NCBI RefSeq assembly: GCF_003131205.1
Contig: NZ_QFFY01000001.1
Location: forward strand, 1,426,001 to 1,490,000
Direction of reading: 5' to 3'
Length of the DNA stretch: 64,000 nucleotides
From: Occallatibacter savannae
GTDB taxonomy: Bacteria; Acidobacteriota; Terriglobia; Terriglobales; Acidobacteriaceae
Shown: positions 18,521 to 26,224 of the stretch, in pieces
How the letters are laid out: each line of letters begins with the position of its first letter
How positions within the stretch are numbered: position 1 is the stretch's first letter
Position numbers and translations under genes: made by a program
The notes under the pieces: generated by a model
Database searches by the model: none
Seen by the model: only the letters and a program-made list of their open reading frames with translations
Told to the model about the DNA's origin: nothing

Positions 18521-19282
18521 TTGTCTCGTTGCCGATTTGCTGTTTTGTGCTCACTAGGCATGTTGCTCATCACAGGTTGTTTCCATAAGCTCACCGCCAC
18601 AACGGCGGCATTACCTTACGCGCCACTCTCCTTGAGATATTGTGACAAGACGTACAAGGCTCCACTTGATCGGAACAATCACGCAAAACTAGGACCCGAC
18701 GGGCAGGTACTTGCAGACTTCGACAACATGGCAAAGATCGATCAGGCGACTGACGCAAATGCGAAGAAGGAGTTGCGGGACAGAATCATCTTTGACACCG
18801 AGCGTGACATTATCGCGAGTCATGGAAGCTACGTGGCCAACGCCTCTCGTCATCGAGCATATTTTCAGGTAGGAGCAGACGTCATCGTCCTTGCCTTGAC
18901 GGCAACGACATCCGTAGCTGGTGATGCCGCCATCAAGGCAGCGTTGGGTGCTGCTGCAACCGGAGTCACCGGAGTTAAGACGACATTCATGAACGACTTC
19001 GATGGCGGCCTAACTAGAGCAAATCTCCTGAAGGGAATGATGGACAATAATCAAGCCAATCAGGACATGCTCGAGTCAAAGACGACCTTGACGTACGAGG
19101 AGTATGGTCTTCCTAAAGCGTGCAAGGATTTGGAGACATTCTATTTGGGTGGAACCGAGGAGAACGCGTTTGCCAAGGTGAAGCCTGAAGAGAAGGCTCC
19201 AGCAACCCCTCCACCAGCAACTACCACGCCTGCAACAACAGCGCCTGCAACACCACCTCCTGCAACAACAGCTGCCCCATAA
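18521..19282 (+). CDS. lipoprotein of unknown function
   Basis: With a TTG start at 18521 (CGGAG about 7 bases upstream) the protein begins with a short signal sequence ending in the lipobox LITGC, so it should be lipidated. The mature part is mainly helical. It contains a hydrophobic stretch (VGADVIVLALTATTSV, then AAIKAALGAAATGVTG) that may insert in a membrane. The last 35 residues are a Pro/Ala/Thr repeat (PATPPPATTTPATT). A longer frame opens at 18440, but it puts the lipobox 40 residues in. It is divergent from the secreted cysteine-peptidase-like gene. No family is recognised. Confidence 0.7.
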   Translation: MSRCRFAVLCSLGMLLITGCFHKLTATTAALPYAPLSLRYCDKTYKAPLDRNNHAKLGPDGQVLADFDNMAKIDQATDANAKKELRDRIIFDTERDIIASHGSYVANASRHRAYFQVGADVIVLALTATTSVAGDAAIKAALGAAATGVTGVKTTFMNDFDGGLTRANLLKGMMDNNQANQDMLESKTTLTYEEYGLPKACKDLETFYLGGTEENAFAKVKPEEKAPATPPPATTTPATTAPATPPPATTAAP

Positions 19283-19303
19283 ATGGAATGAAGCGATTTG
19301 CAA

Positions 19304-19429
19304 GTGCCGACGCCGGATATCTTGAATCAGGCTGCTCCTATCGATTGGCGAGACGCAAAGATCCCGGTTTCTCGTTCTCTATCCACCAAGGGCGGGGCCC
19401 ATATCATGCTCACCAAAGCTGCTTACTAA
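19304..19429 (+). pseudogene. short coding-like remnant (41 codons)
   Basis: A GTG- (or TTG-) initiated frame right after the lipoprotein gene reads like protein (PDILNQAAPIDWRDAKIPVS, ending LTKAAY). It has no ribosome-binding site and is too short for a recognisable domain. It is probably the end of a decayed gene in the degraded zone. Confidence 0.25.
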
Positions 19430-19538
19430 GCATTGCCCAAAGTCGCTGGCTCGTTGTGGTGGGTAGCGGAATGTTTCTTTTGACCTTCGTGGTTAAGACG
19501 AACTCGCGGAAGCCTGAAGGGCGCGGCGGAATCAATAA

Positions 19539-19866
19539 AGAATTGAGCCGAAGGCGAATCTGTTCGAAGATCATAATGACATTCAGATGCTGGAACGAGA
19601 GACGCAGCATCAGAGACAGCAAACAAGCTATTTTCAGAATGCAATGAGTCAATCGTGAAGCTTCAGGCGAAAGCTTTAGAAGCCGGGCGAAACTGAGCTC
19701 AAGAGAGATGGAAGATGGTTCCAACTTGCGACGTGGGCGAGTTGGGCACTATTCGGGATAGGCTGGTCGATTGGGCTATTTGGTCATCTAGCTGGTCAAA
19801 AAGCCTCCCGACTTCCTAACCTCAGAACCAGCCAGTCTGACATTCTCGTCCGAGAACTGCCTGTAT
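19539..19866 (+). pseudogene. decayed membrane-protein fragment
   Basis: One frame shows a hydrophilic helix (LFEDHNDIQMLERETQHQRQ), then two in-frame stops. It then resumes with a clear membrane segment (FQLATWASWALFGIGWSIGL) and a short tail ending near 19866. Between the two parts a different frame reads VKLQAKALEAGRN, which joins the pieces well if two compensating indels are assumed. The pattern (coiled coil then a single C-terminal membrane helix) is that of a small anchored protein now broken by frameshifts. Confidence 0.45.
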
Positions 19867-19872
19867 AGGCCA
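19793..19872. repeat. imperfect direct repeat, copy A
   Basis: About 80 bp that matches copy B near 21891-21970 with small gaps. The shared blocks are TGGTCAAAAAG, GACTTCCTAACCT, GAACCAGCCAGT and CATTCTCG. In one frame both read a similar peptide end (VKK..DFLTxEPAS) followed by a stop. It may be a duplicated gene end or an old recombination site flanking the integrase remnant. Confidence 0.6.
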
Positions 19873-19909
19873 TAATCGGAGTTCAGGGAGAAGGCCCACA
19901 TTTGGTTTT

Positions 19910-20167
19910 TTGAACCGCAGAATTAGCCCACCCCAACGAAGAGGGCAAAATTTCACCAAACGAGAAAAGGTCCATGCGCGTGATCAAAAGGCACTCGAAG
20001 AAATCGAAGAGGCGTTACGGCACTACGAGCGGGAAATCCATGCCTTGGACATGACGCCCTCGACAAAGAAGACGTACCTCCTGCACTCGACCAATTTCGT
20101 CCGGTGGCTCAAGGGGCGACTTCGAGCCGGGCGCCCGCAATCGTTGATACTTAGGGGACGCTGCTAG
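19910..20167 (+). CDS. orphan integrase N-terminal (SAM-like core-binding) domain, truncated
   Basis: The 85-aa product has a helical segment EEIEEALRHYEREIHALD followed by STKKTYLLHSTNFVRWLKG. This matches the core-binding N-terminal domain that precedes the catalytic domain of tyrosine recombinases. There is no catalytic R..HxxR..Y part downstream, so it is a remnant or a stand-alone domain protein. It sits between the two copies of the imperfect direct repeat in a degraded zone. Confidence 0.55.
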   Translation: MNRRISPPQRRGQNFTKREKVHARDQKALEEIEEALRHYEREIHALDMTPSTKKTYLLHSTNFVRWLKGRLRAGRPQSLILRGRC

Positions 20168-20364
20168 TCTATGACAACTCTCCGGCCCACTGCGAGCTCT
20201 GTGTGTCTGTGCTCAATGGCCTGACTCGCAAGCTCAGCACTGTTGTGAGCGTTTCTCTGCTCGAACTGTAGGTCAGATTCTTTCAATAGCTCAGTAGACT
20301 CTCGGTATATTCTTGGTCTATCAGTTCAGTCACCTTACTTGGGAGTAATCCACTTGGGGGTAGG

Positions 20365-21009
20365 ATGAGCCCTGTGAAGATGAAGAGTCGGACGATGACG
20401 ACATCGACCATCCTCCGAATTAAAGTGAAGGGCGGGTGGTCCGTTCCTGAATTTGTCTCGGTGTTGGACCGTCTCCAAAAGAGCTACTCGCCGATGGACG
20501 GCTTGAGTACCGCGTTTGAGCCCTTCACTGCGGCGGAGCTCGTCAGGGTTTCGCCTTCCACGGGTAGAGGCCTGCAGAGTAGTATCCGTGAAGCTGTCTG
20601 CAAAGTTTCGGGTGCTGACGAGAATAAGCTGTTGCTCCTATCCGGGCTGAGCACTCCTTTGATGATTCAGAGAATTCAGATGGCTTCTCCGGGAGTTTGG
20701 GAGATTTTGGGCAATTTGAATCCATTGAAGGTCATCGCTGATTTCATTACCTCGTGGAGAGCCGAGAACACCAAACGGCAAGAACTGAGTCGAACTGCCG
20801 TGTTGAGGCGAGAAGAGATGATGGCCGGGCTTCTACACGACGTAATCGAGCTAGTTCCGTTGGAAGCTAGAGCACTACACGCAGAGAGAATCATTTCTAC
20901 ATCGACAGCAATCTGCGACACAATCATCTCCAACCTTGAGATTGTGGCGAGAACTTCAAAGATTGAAAGTCTTCAACTCCTCTTAGAAAACGATAGACAA
21001 GCGGAGTAA
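20365..21009 (+). CDS. hypothetical protein (214 aa)
   Basis: A soluble protein with an N-terminal strand-helix-strand region (ILRIKVKGGWSVPEFVSVLD) and a hydrophobic amphipathic stretch (SPGVWEILGNLNPLKVIADF near 112-132). A charged helical C-terminus (EEMMAGLLHDVIELVPLEAR) follows. The middle looks like a short membrane-associating region as seen in effector or sensor proteins, but I cannot name a family. Start at ATG 20365 (alternatives are Met 6 and Met 11). The flanking DNA is decayed, so it may be a recent insertion or the sole survivor of a module. Confidence 0.65.
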   Translation: MSPVKMKSRTMTTSTILRIKVKGGWSVPEFVSVLDRLQKSYSPMDGLSTAFEPFTAAELVRVSPSTGRGLQSSIREAVCKVSGADENKLLLLSGLSTPLMIQRIQMASPGVWEILGNLNPLKVIADFITSWRAENTKRQELSRTAVLRREEMMAGLLHDVIELVPLEARALHAERIISTSTAICDTIISNLEIVARTSKIESLQLLLENDRQAE

Positions 21010-21049
21010 TGCCCCTGTTTCCTATTCAGCGGTCGTAAGAACGGCGCAG

Positions 21050-21068
21050 GTGACGTGCAGTACGTCAC
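21050..21068. promoter_or_regulatory. inverted repeat, possible operator
   Basis: GTGACGT and ACGTCAC are perfect inverted arms separated by 5 bases. The site is upstream of the truncated dioxygenase gene. It could bind a dimeric regulator. The same half-site GTGACG recurs as an inverted repeat at 63014-63027. Confidence 0.35.
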
Positions 21069-21266
21069 TTGCGGAGGAGTGGTCAACAATCCGGAAGCTT
21101 GTCAGGAATTGACCTCCGGGACGTTATGGCTGAGCAAGGCACGATTCTAGATAAGCGCGTGATACGCTGCCGGCGGTAGCAATCTAGCCATCAGTTCCGC
21201 TCATCAGTTCTCAAGCGCGTTTCTGAGGTAATCTCCGGCGAGGCCACTTTCTGGTACCCTCGACGC

Positions 21267-21785
21267 GTGGATAGAACACTACCAACGTGCGACTACCGCA
21301 CATCGACCGCCGCCGTCGTGAAGGAACTTCGAGATGTTGGCTTCTCGACCCTCTCAGGCCCTCTCGCGGTCGAACGCTTCAATACATTGAGAGATGCTTA
21401 CGACGAAGCCATGGCCGCTGCTCACGAACCGCAATTCAAGATAGGTAGCACCACCACTCGCCTGTCAAACCTGCTCTGTTTCAACCCAATCTTCGACGAG
21501 GTCTTCCTGCATGAGCCGCTCCTCGAGGCGTGCTCGGAGTTCATGGACGGAGACTTCAAGCTGAGTTCATTCCTTGGAAGGACTCTCAGGGCGGGAACAT
21601 GCGCACAGGCGCTACACGCTGATTTGCCACGAAGTTCGCAGGATTCTCCTCTCCTCGGTTTCATTCTCATGATTGACTCGTTCAGCGAGGCGAACGGGGT
21701 TGATTTCAGAAGCAGTCTACCGAGTCAGGTACAGGCACCCTCGAGTCCTCTTGCGCGGCAGGTTCTTGCCCTAGATGGTGACTGA
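21267..21785 (+). pseudogene. truncated phytanoyl-CoA dioxygenase-like protein
   Basis: The N-terminal 150 residues look like the PhyH family of Fe(II)/2-oxoglutarate dioxygenases: VKELRDVGFSTLSGPL, FNPIFDEVFLHEPLLE and LHADLPRSS. LHAD supplies the first His/Asp of the metal site. After GFILMIDSFSEANG, where the family continues with a conserved GSHR-type segment, the frame runs into unrelated sequence and stops at 172 aa. The second metal-binding His and the 2-oxoglutarate Arg are missing. I conclude a truncation or frameshift; the protein should not be active. Confidence 0.6.
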
Positions 21786-22214
21786 GCCCAGTGTGGTCGT
21801 GTCTGAGAAGCCGCCCAGCGGTGTGGCTGTCATCGGGCTCTGGAACGTCATTGGCGGTCTCGGAGGCGCTACGAATATGTCGGGAAAGTGGTCAAAAAGG
21901 TCATCGACGACTTCCTAACCTTTGAACCAGCCAGTGAGCCATTCTCGACCGGAGGAGCGCCTCCATAGGGCAGATTCAACAGTTCGGGCCGAGGGCAATT
22001 CTTGCCGTTTTCTTCCCCCAAACTGAACCTGCTTGAATCAGAGGTCGTCAATTCTCAACTTCGATGGCGGGCTACTGGGCATTCAGGGATTCCCTCTGGG
22101 AGAAGCATTTCGTCGTCCGTACCGGGCGGGTTACATCGGGTCCGAATAACCTCCCGGCTCGAACGGTTTGCACGAGGCGCGAGCAGTAGATGAGTATGGG
22201 CGCGAATCATCCGC
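21786..22214. other. intergenic stretch with repeat copy B and coding-like scraps
   Basis: No intact gene is seen. At 21891-21970 lies copy B of the imperfect direct repeat whose copy A is at 19793. Just before it, one frame reads SGVAVIGLWNVIGGLGG, which resembles a membrane-transporter loop but ends in a stop within 25 codons. The rest shows nothing recognisable. The stretch belongs to the same decayed zone as the truncated dioxygenase. Confidence 0.5.
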
Positions 22215-22853
22215 CTACAGAACAGCATCGCCCGCACCCTCCTCGCGAAGTTCATGATTCACCGGTCGTACTGAGCCATCTGGCTGCATTTCGATGATGG
22301 CCGGGGCTGCGCCGACCGTTTCTTGCGGAGACGGTATTGCAAGTCGAACCGAGTCGAGAGTGTCGTCGTACTCAACGGCGAGGCCAAGACGGTCTGCGAG
22401 GACGCGTAAGTAGGTCATCTTTGATTTGGACGATTTAAGAAGATTCTCAAGCCGGTCGGCGCTACGATGTGCCGCCTGACAAAGGTTTCCTTCCAGAGGC
22501 TCTCTCTCTTTACGGTGACTCAATTCATGTCCAAGGTTGAAGAACTCCGCGTGCTCCAAGCACAATCTGTCAGCGAGAGAGCGTGGAATCCGCTCCTGCT
22601 GAAGCCACTTACTCCAGCCTCCGTTTCGCCCTAGCCGCGACAACCTCTTCTTCATCTGGAACAAAAGGCCGGAGAGCACTCCATCCAACTTCGCAAGCTC
22701 GGCTTCCTGAGCCGCCATCTCGCGGCGGAGTGACCTACGTCTGGAAAACTGAGATAAGATTTCCCCGGCCAGAAAGCTTGGGTTCTGGGGAGAGTAGAAG
22801 CTGCATTGCGAATGAATATTAGACCAGTAGGATTTGAGCATTTCCTTGTTCAT
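22215..22853 (-). CDS. DUF3102-like element protein (212 aa)
   Basis: The central part shows an alpha-helical region (AAQEAELAKLDGVLSGLLFQ) followed by RNGGWSKWLQQERIPRSLAD. This layout is similar to DUF3102-type plasmid and phage proteins, where a G.W..WL core is followed by a helix. A second helical region ends with RLGLAVEYDDTLDSV. It is the last gene of a minus-strand series on the integrated element, separated from the primase-helicase by the motif-rich 22854-23403 gap. The role is unknown, perhaps replication or partition. Membership of DUF3102 is a pattern judgement. Confidence 0.6.
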   Translation of the reverse strand: MNKEMLKSYWSNIHSQCSFYSPQNPSFLAGEILSQFSRRRSLRREMAAQEAELAKLDGVLSGLLFQMKKRLSRLGRNGGWSKWLQQERIPRSLADRLCLEHAEFFNLGHELSHRKEREPLEGNLCQAAHRSADRLENLLKSSKSKMTYLRVLADRLGLAVEYDDTLDSVRLAIPSPQETVGAAPAIIEMQPDGSVRPVNHELREEGAGDAVL

Positions 22854-23063
22854 AGAGATTGAACCTCGAATCTAAGTTGCGCGGGGTCGGGCAAGAACGC
22901 CCTCTACACAGAATTTCGTAGTTGTTTTGTTTCTGCCTTGGTGATTTCGCGATGGAGGTCGGAGACGAGGCGTTCAAACGAGTCTCGCTGAGTGTGCTGC
23001 TACCGATATGCTGAGGCCGAAACCCCATAACCGGCGGGATGAGTCTGATGCGGCTTAGTAAGC

Positions 23064-23344
23064 GATGGGGAAAATGGGGAATAATCTCTTTGCATTTCGA
23101 TTTAGGCGGAGAAACCAGCGAGATATGAAGTTTTACACTATCTCGTTCCCCATTATCCCCATCTCTATTTCTTTTTCCGGTAAAGAACAATGAAAAGAGC
23201 AACTTACATTCCCGATTAGATGGGGAAAAACTTGGGGATTTTAGCGGGGATGGGGATTCCCCATCCACCGGAAAATGCCCCGTTTCGGAGCTATTCGAAT
23301 CGAAAAGCAGTGGAAGCGATTTCCCCATCCCCGCTCATTTCCCC
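23064..23344. repeat. cluster of 12 GGGGA/TCCCC motifs with nested inverted repeats (candidate replication origin)
   Basis: Twelve copies of GGGGA or its complement lie in 281 bp, where about 0.5 is expected by chance. They form three inverted pairings. One is 23064-23081 with 23146-23163 (17 of 18 bases match). One is a perfect 14-bp pair, 23243-23256 with 23322-23335. One is a short hairpin around 23249-23265. Adjacent motifs are spaced 6, 9 or 12 bases. The cluster lies beside the element's primase-helicase gene, as iteron-type origins do. No protein-like ORF explains it. Confidence 0.6.
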
Positions 23345-23365
23345 ACGCAAAGCAAAAGGGTCAGG

Positions 23366-23390
23366 CTCACGCCTAACCCTGTCTGCCCTC
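23366..23390 (-). terminator. rho-independent terminator after primase-helicase gene
   Basis: On the minus strand, about 15 bases after the primase-helicase stop, GGGTTAGGC and GCCTGACCC form a stem (one G-T pair) with loop GTGA, followed by TTTTGCTTT. Confidence 0.7.
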
Positions 23391-23403
23391 CTGTCGGATG
23401 CGC

Positions 23404-25944
23404 TCACTTCTTGTTCCAGTCACGAAGCCGAACCTTGCTGATGTCTTTCTCTGCTTTCTTCCTGCCTTCTTCGTCCTCGACAATGTGTACCCTCGGTATG
23501 AGCGTCTCCGATGTGATGAGGTTCTCGACGGTCGTGTTCACAACACGCGGACCGAACCTCTCGATCCACTTGCGGTCGTGAGCCAGCCTACGCCACCCGA
23601 TGTACTTTTGCTCACCGCCTTTCTGCCGCAAAGCGCCGATCAGGGCCTCGGCAAACTGGGCTTCCAGACTGTACTCGGCTGCAACACCTATCCGGAAGAC
23701 TTCGCGAAGCCGTCCCTGCCAATTCACAAATTCAATTGCTGCCTTCATACACGAGTCTCCTACTTCCCTGTCGCCGTTCGCTGATGCGGTGAGCAAGGCC
23801 ACCTTGCGTGCGATGTACTTCAGACGGCCTTCCTCTTCTTCGTCGCTGGCTTTCCAAGAGTTGAGCATCTGAATGCATTCATCCGGAAGCTTGACTGTGT
23901 TGGGATGCTGAAACGCCATCGCATCGAAGTTCCCAGCTTCGTCGTTGCTCCAGAGACTTGGCGCTGACCAACTCTGGTAATTGAACTTGACATCGCTGAA
24001 ACCAAGGATCGTGCGAGACAAGAGTCCGCGCCCTGTCTCTCGCCCGAAATACTCTCCAAACTCCTCCGGATGGTCACGCCGAATCGGAAGCCCGCCCAAC
24101 CAACTTAGACGGCAGTCACACGGCTGTTCTCCGTTCCGGTCAACAGCGGCGTAGATGTTCTCATCCCAAAGTTCACAGAAGGTCGCACCTAGCGAACTGT
24201 TCTTTATATTGGCCTTCTTGAGAACATTAGCGGCTTCGTTCGTGACAAGCAGGAGCTTTCGCGGCCCACGAGTAATTTCCTTCTGTCCGCCCCGCTTCTT
24301 CTCGATGCGATGCCCCACCAACGTCATCAGCCCACGGTCGGATACCGGTGCAGCCTTGCGGTAGTCTTCCTTGGGAATATCCACCATCGCCAGAGCACGC
24401 TTGATGGCGACATTCTTTCCGCCTCCCGGAGGAGCTAGCAGGATCGTATACGCGTTGATGCGGGTCTCTGACATCTCATCGGACTGCGGGATCACGGAAT
24501 AGGCTCCGAGAACAGCCGGATAAGCCAGCCCGAGAGGCATCTTCATTGCAGTAGCCATTTCACCAAGCTTGCCGTACATCGCACCGACGGGAAATGCGAG
24601 CGGGTCAGACTGCTCGCCTCCCGCAGTCAGCAGAGGTTCGGATGCCTTCGTGTCACCCTGAACAAAAGAGTCGCTATCAATTGATGCGGGCTCATCCGCT
24701 TCAGGCTGCGAGGGGAGGTGAGACTGGATATCCTCCGTCGTATCGGTAGCATCACCTTCTTCGTCTTGGATATCAACATCATCGACGCCTTCGAAGATGG
24801 AATCGTCCTCTTCCCAGATTTGCTCTGGGTAAGGCCTTCCGGCGAGCATCGTCACCTTGCGGAGAATGTCGCCAATGCCAACGCCGCAACAGTCGTCGGA
24901 GAAGCAACTAAACCCAAAGGTTCTCCCGAGGATGAACTCCGTCTTTCTTCGGTTACCTGAGTGCTTGCGCTCTGACCAAAAGCACCCATCCATCACATAG
25001 TGTCGTCCACGCCTATCTTCGTGATCAGCATCAGAATCACGACCGAAGAACTCAGCATACTCGGGCGGAAGATTGTCTTCGCACCACTCGAAGAAATCTT
25101 CGGGCTCGAAGTCCGGATGGATAGGCGAATTTTCCTTCCTACATGAGCGCGTACTGATTTTGCCCTCAGGTGCTTGGCTAGCTAGCCCCTGAAGCGTTTC
25201 CAGCGAGACAATCTCCACGTTGAACGGAATGTCTAGCACCCGAGAACGACGCCACGGGCGCTCTGCTGTGTCCTCGCCTTTCCGAACCGTCGTACCCCAG
25301 AGCTTGATGATCTGCTCCGGCTCTGCAAGGGACACGTCAATTTCAGCGTGCTCGGAGTTGAATTTATGGGCGAGAGCACGAAGACAGGACTGGAGCAAGT
25401 GGAAATGCTCGTCAGTGTTACTCAGGTCAATTCTCCAGACAAGATGCCAACCATTGCCCGAGTCACACAATATGGGCTCTGGCCATCCGGCACTCTGAAG
25501 GTAAGCACGCACCGCTATCGTCGTCTCACGGGACAACACCTTCTCTTCCTCACTAGCGTTGCTTGTGCTCTTATTTGGACGGCAGGTGTCCACATCCACG
25601 ACAAACCAACGATACTTGAGGATGTGGTGGCGCTGAACGCCCTTCCCTTTCGTAATGTCGGTCAGAGTGGTTGGGTCTAATACCTGCAACTGCACGAAAA
25701 TCGCCTTGATGTCCGTGTCATCGTCGTTCTTGGCTATGACCTCGGCAATTTCCGTCTTTCTCTTTGAGAAAAGGCTCGTCATGCGATTGTTGTCGAACAG
25801 CACGCGTATGTTGACCTTTTCGCCCTCTTCGTAGAGAAACAGTGCTTGCTTCACAAGCTCACGAACGCTGTCGGTGGGCGAGATGTAATTGGTAGGGGGT
25901 GTAACGGAGGGTTCATTCTCCGAGGTTGAAAGCTGATGATCCAT
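23404..25944 (-). CDS. primase-helicase (AEP-like primase with DUF3987-like ATPase)
   Basis: A replication protein of the integrated element. The N-terminal part has the acid pair of an archaeo-eukaryotic-type primase (WFVVDVDTC near residue 115) and SGNGWHLVW near 160. A Cys/His-rich region (CFSDDCCGVG near 360) follows, and then a DUF3987-like ATPase with Walker A in APPGGGKN near 505. The start at 25944 is preferred over 25971 because CGGAG lies 5 bases upstream. The gene is preceded by the structured element 26030-26107 and followed by a terminator and the GGGGA cluster. The combination points to autonomous or satellite-type replication. Confidence 0.8.
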   Translation of the reverse strand: MDHQLSTSENEPSVTPPTNYISPTDSVRELVKQALFLYEEGEKVNIRVLFDNNRMTSLFSKRKTEIAEVIAKNDDDTDIKAIFVQLQVLDPTTLTDITKGKGVQRHHILKYRWFVVDVDTCRPNKSTSNASEEEKVLSRETTIAVRAYLQSAGWPEPILCDSGNGWHLVWRIDLSNTDEHFHLLQSCLRALAHKFNSEHAEIDVSLAEPEQIIKLWGTTVRKGEDTAERPWRRSRVLDIPFNVEIVSLETLQGLASQAPEGKISTRSCRKENSPIHPDFEPEDFFEWCEDNLPPEYAEFFGRDSDADHEDRRGRHYVMDGCFWSERKHSGNRRKTEFILGRTFGFSCFSDDCCGVGIGDILRKVTMLAGRPYPEQIWEEDDSIFEGVDDVDIQDEEGDATDTTEDIQSHLPSQPEADEPASIDSDSFVQGDTKASEPLLTAGGEQSDPLAFPVGAMYGKLGEMATAMKMPLGLAYPAVLGAYSVIPQSDEMSETRINAYTILLAPPGGGKNVAIKRALAMVDIPKEDYRKAAPVSDRGLMTLVGHRIEKKRGGQKEITRGPRKLLLVTNEAANVLKKANIKNSSLGATFCELWDENIYAAVDRNGEQPCDCRLSWLGGLPIRRDHPEEFGEYFGRETGRGLLSRTILGFSDVKFNYQSWSAPSLWSNDEAGNFDAMAFQHPNTVKLPDECIQMLNSWKASDEEEEGRLKYIARKVALLTASANGDREVGDSCMKAAIEFVNWQGRLREVFRIGVAAEYSLEAQFAEALIGALRQKGGEQKYIGWRRLAHDRKWIERFGPRVVNTTVENLITSETLIPRVHIVEDEEGRKKAEKDISKVRLRDWNKK

Positions 25945-26029
25945 TTGCGCTCCGAGATGTAGATTTCGCATCGGAGCCCGGAAACGCAGGTCAGTATCGT
26001 TCTATTAAGTAGAAGTCGATTGGCGGTAC

Positions 26030-26107
26030 GGTTTCCAAGCGGTCCGTCCCTTGTTGGCCGGAAGAGTTTCGGACGGGGGTCGTTGTAGCGACCCCCTTGT
26101 GGAAACC
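26030..26107 (-). ncRNA. candidate structured three-way-junction element
   Basis: An outer stem of 8 perfect pairs (26030-26037 GGTTTCCA with 26100-26107 TGGAAACC) encloses two inner hairpins. One is CCGTCC 26044-26049 with GGACGG 26071-26076. The other is GGGTCG 26077-26082 with CGACCC 26089-26094, extendable to 8 pairs. It lies between the Mom-like gene and the primase-helicase, upstream of the latter. It could be a leader RNA, an oriT-like site or a protein-binding cruciform. Another hairpin (AGACAGT/ACTGTCT) is at 26125-26143. Strand and function are inference. Confidence 0.4.
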
Positions 26108-26224
26108 CTACAGAGGCTGCGGGGAGACAGTAGCGAACTGTCTACCTCTAATACTGAGAATTTCCAAATTTGCTGATTATTTTCACGGCTAATCGCACGT
26201 GCTCATCTGTGAAGGATCGGTATC

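Noticed and set aside
22819..23328. 169-codon minus-strand frame through the GGGGA cluster
   Set aside because: Its translation is low-complexity and not protein-like, and the motif cluster explains the sequence better.
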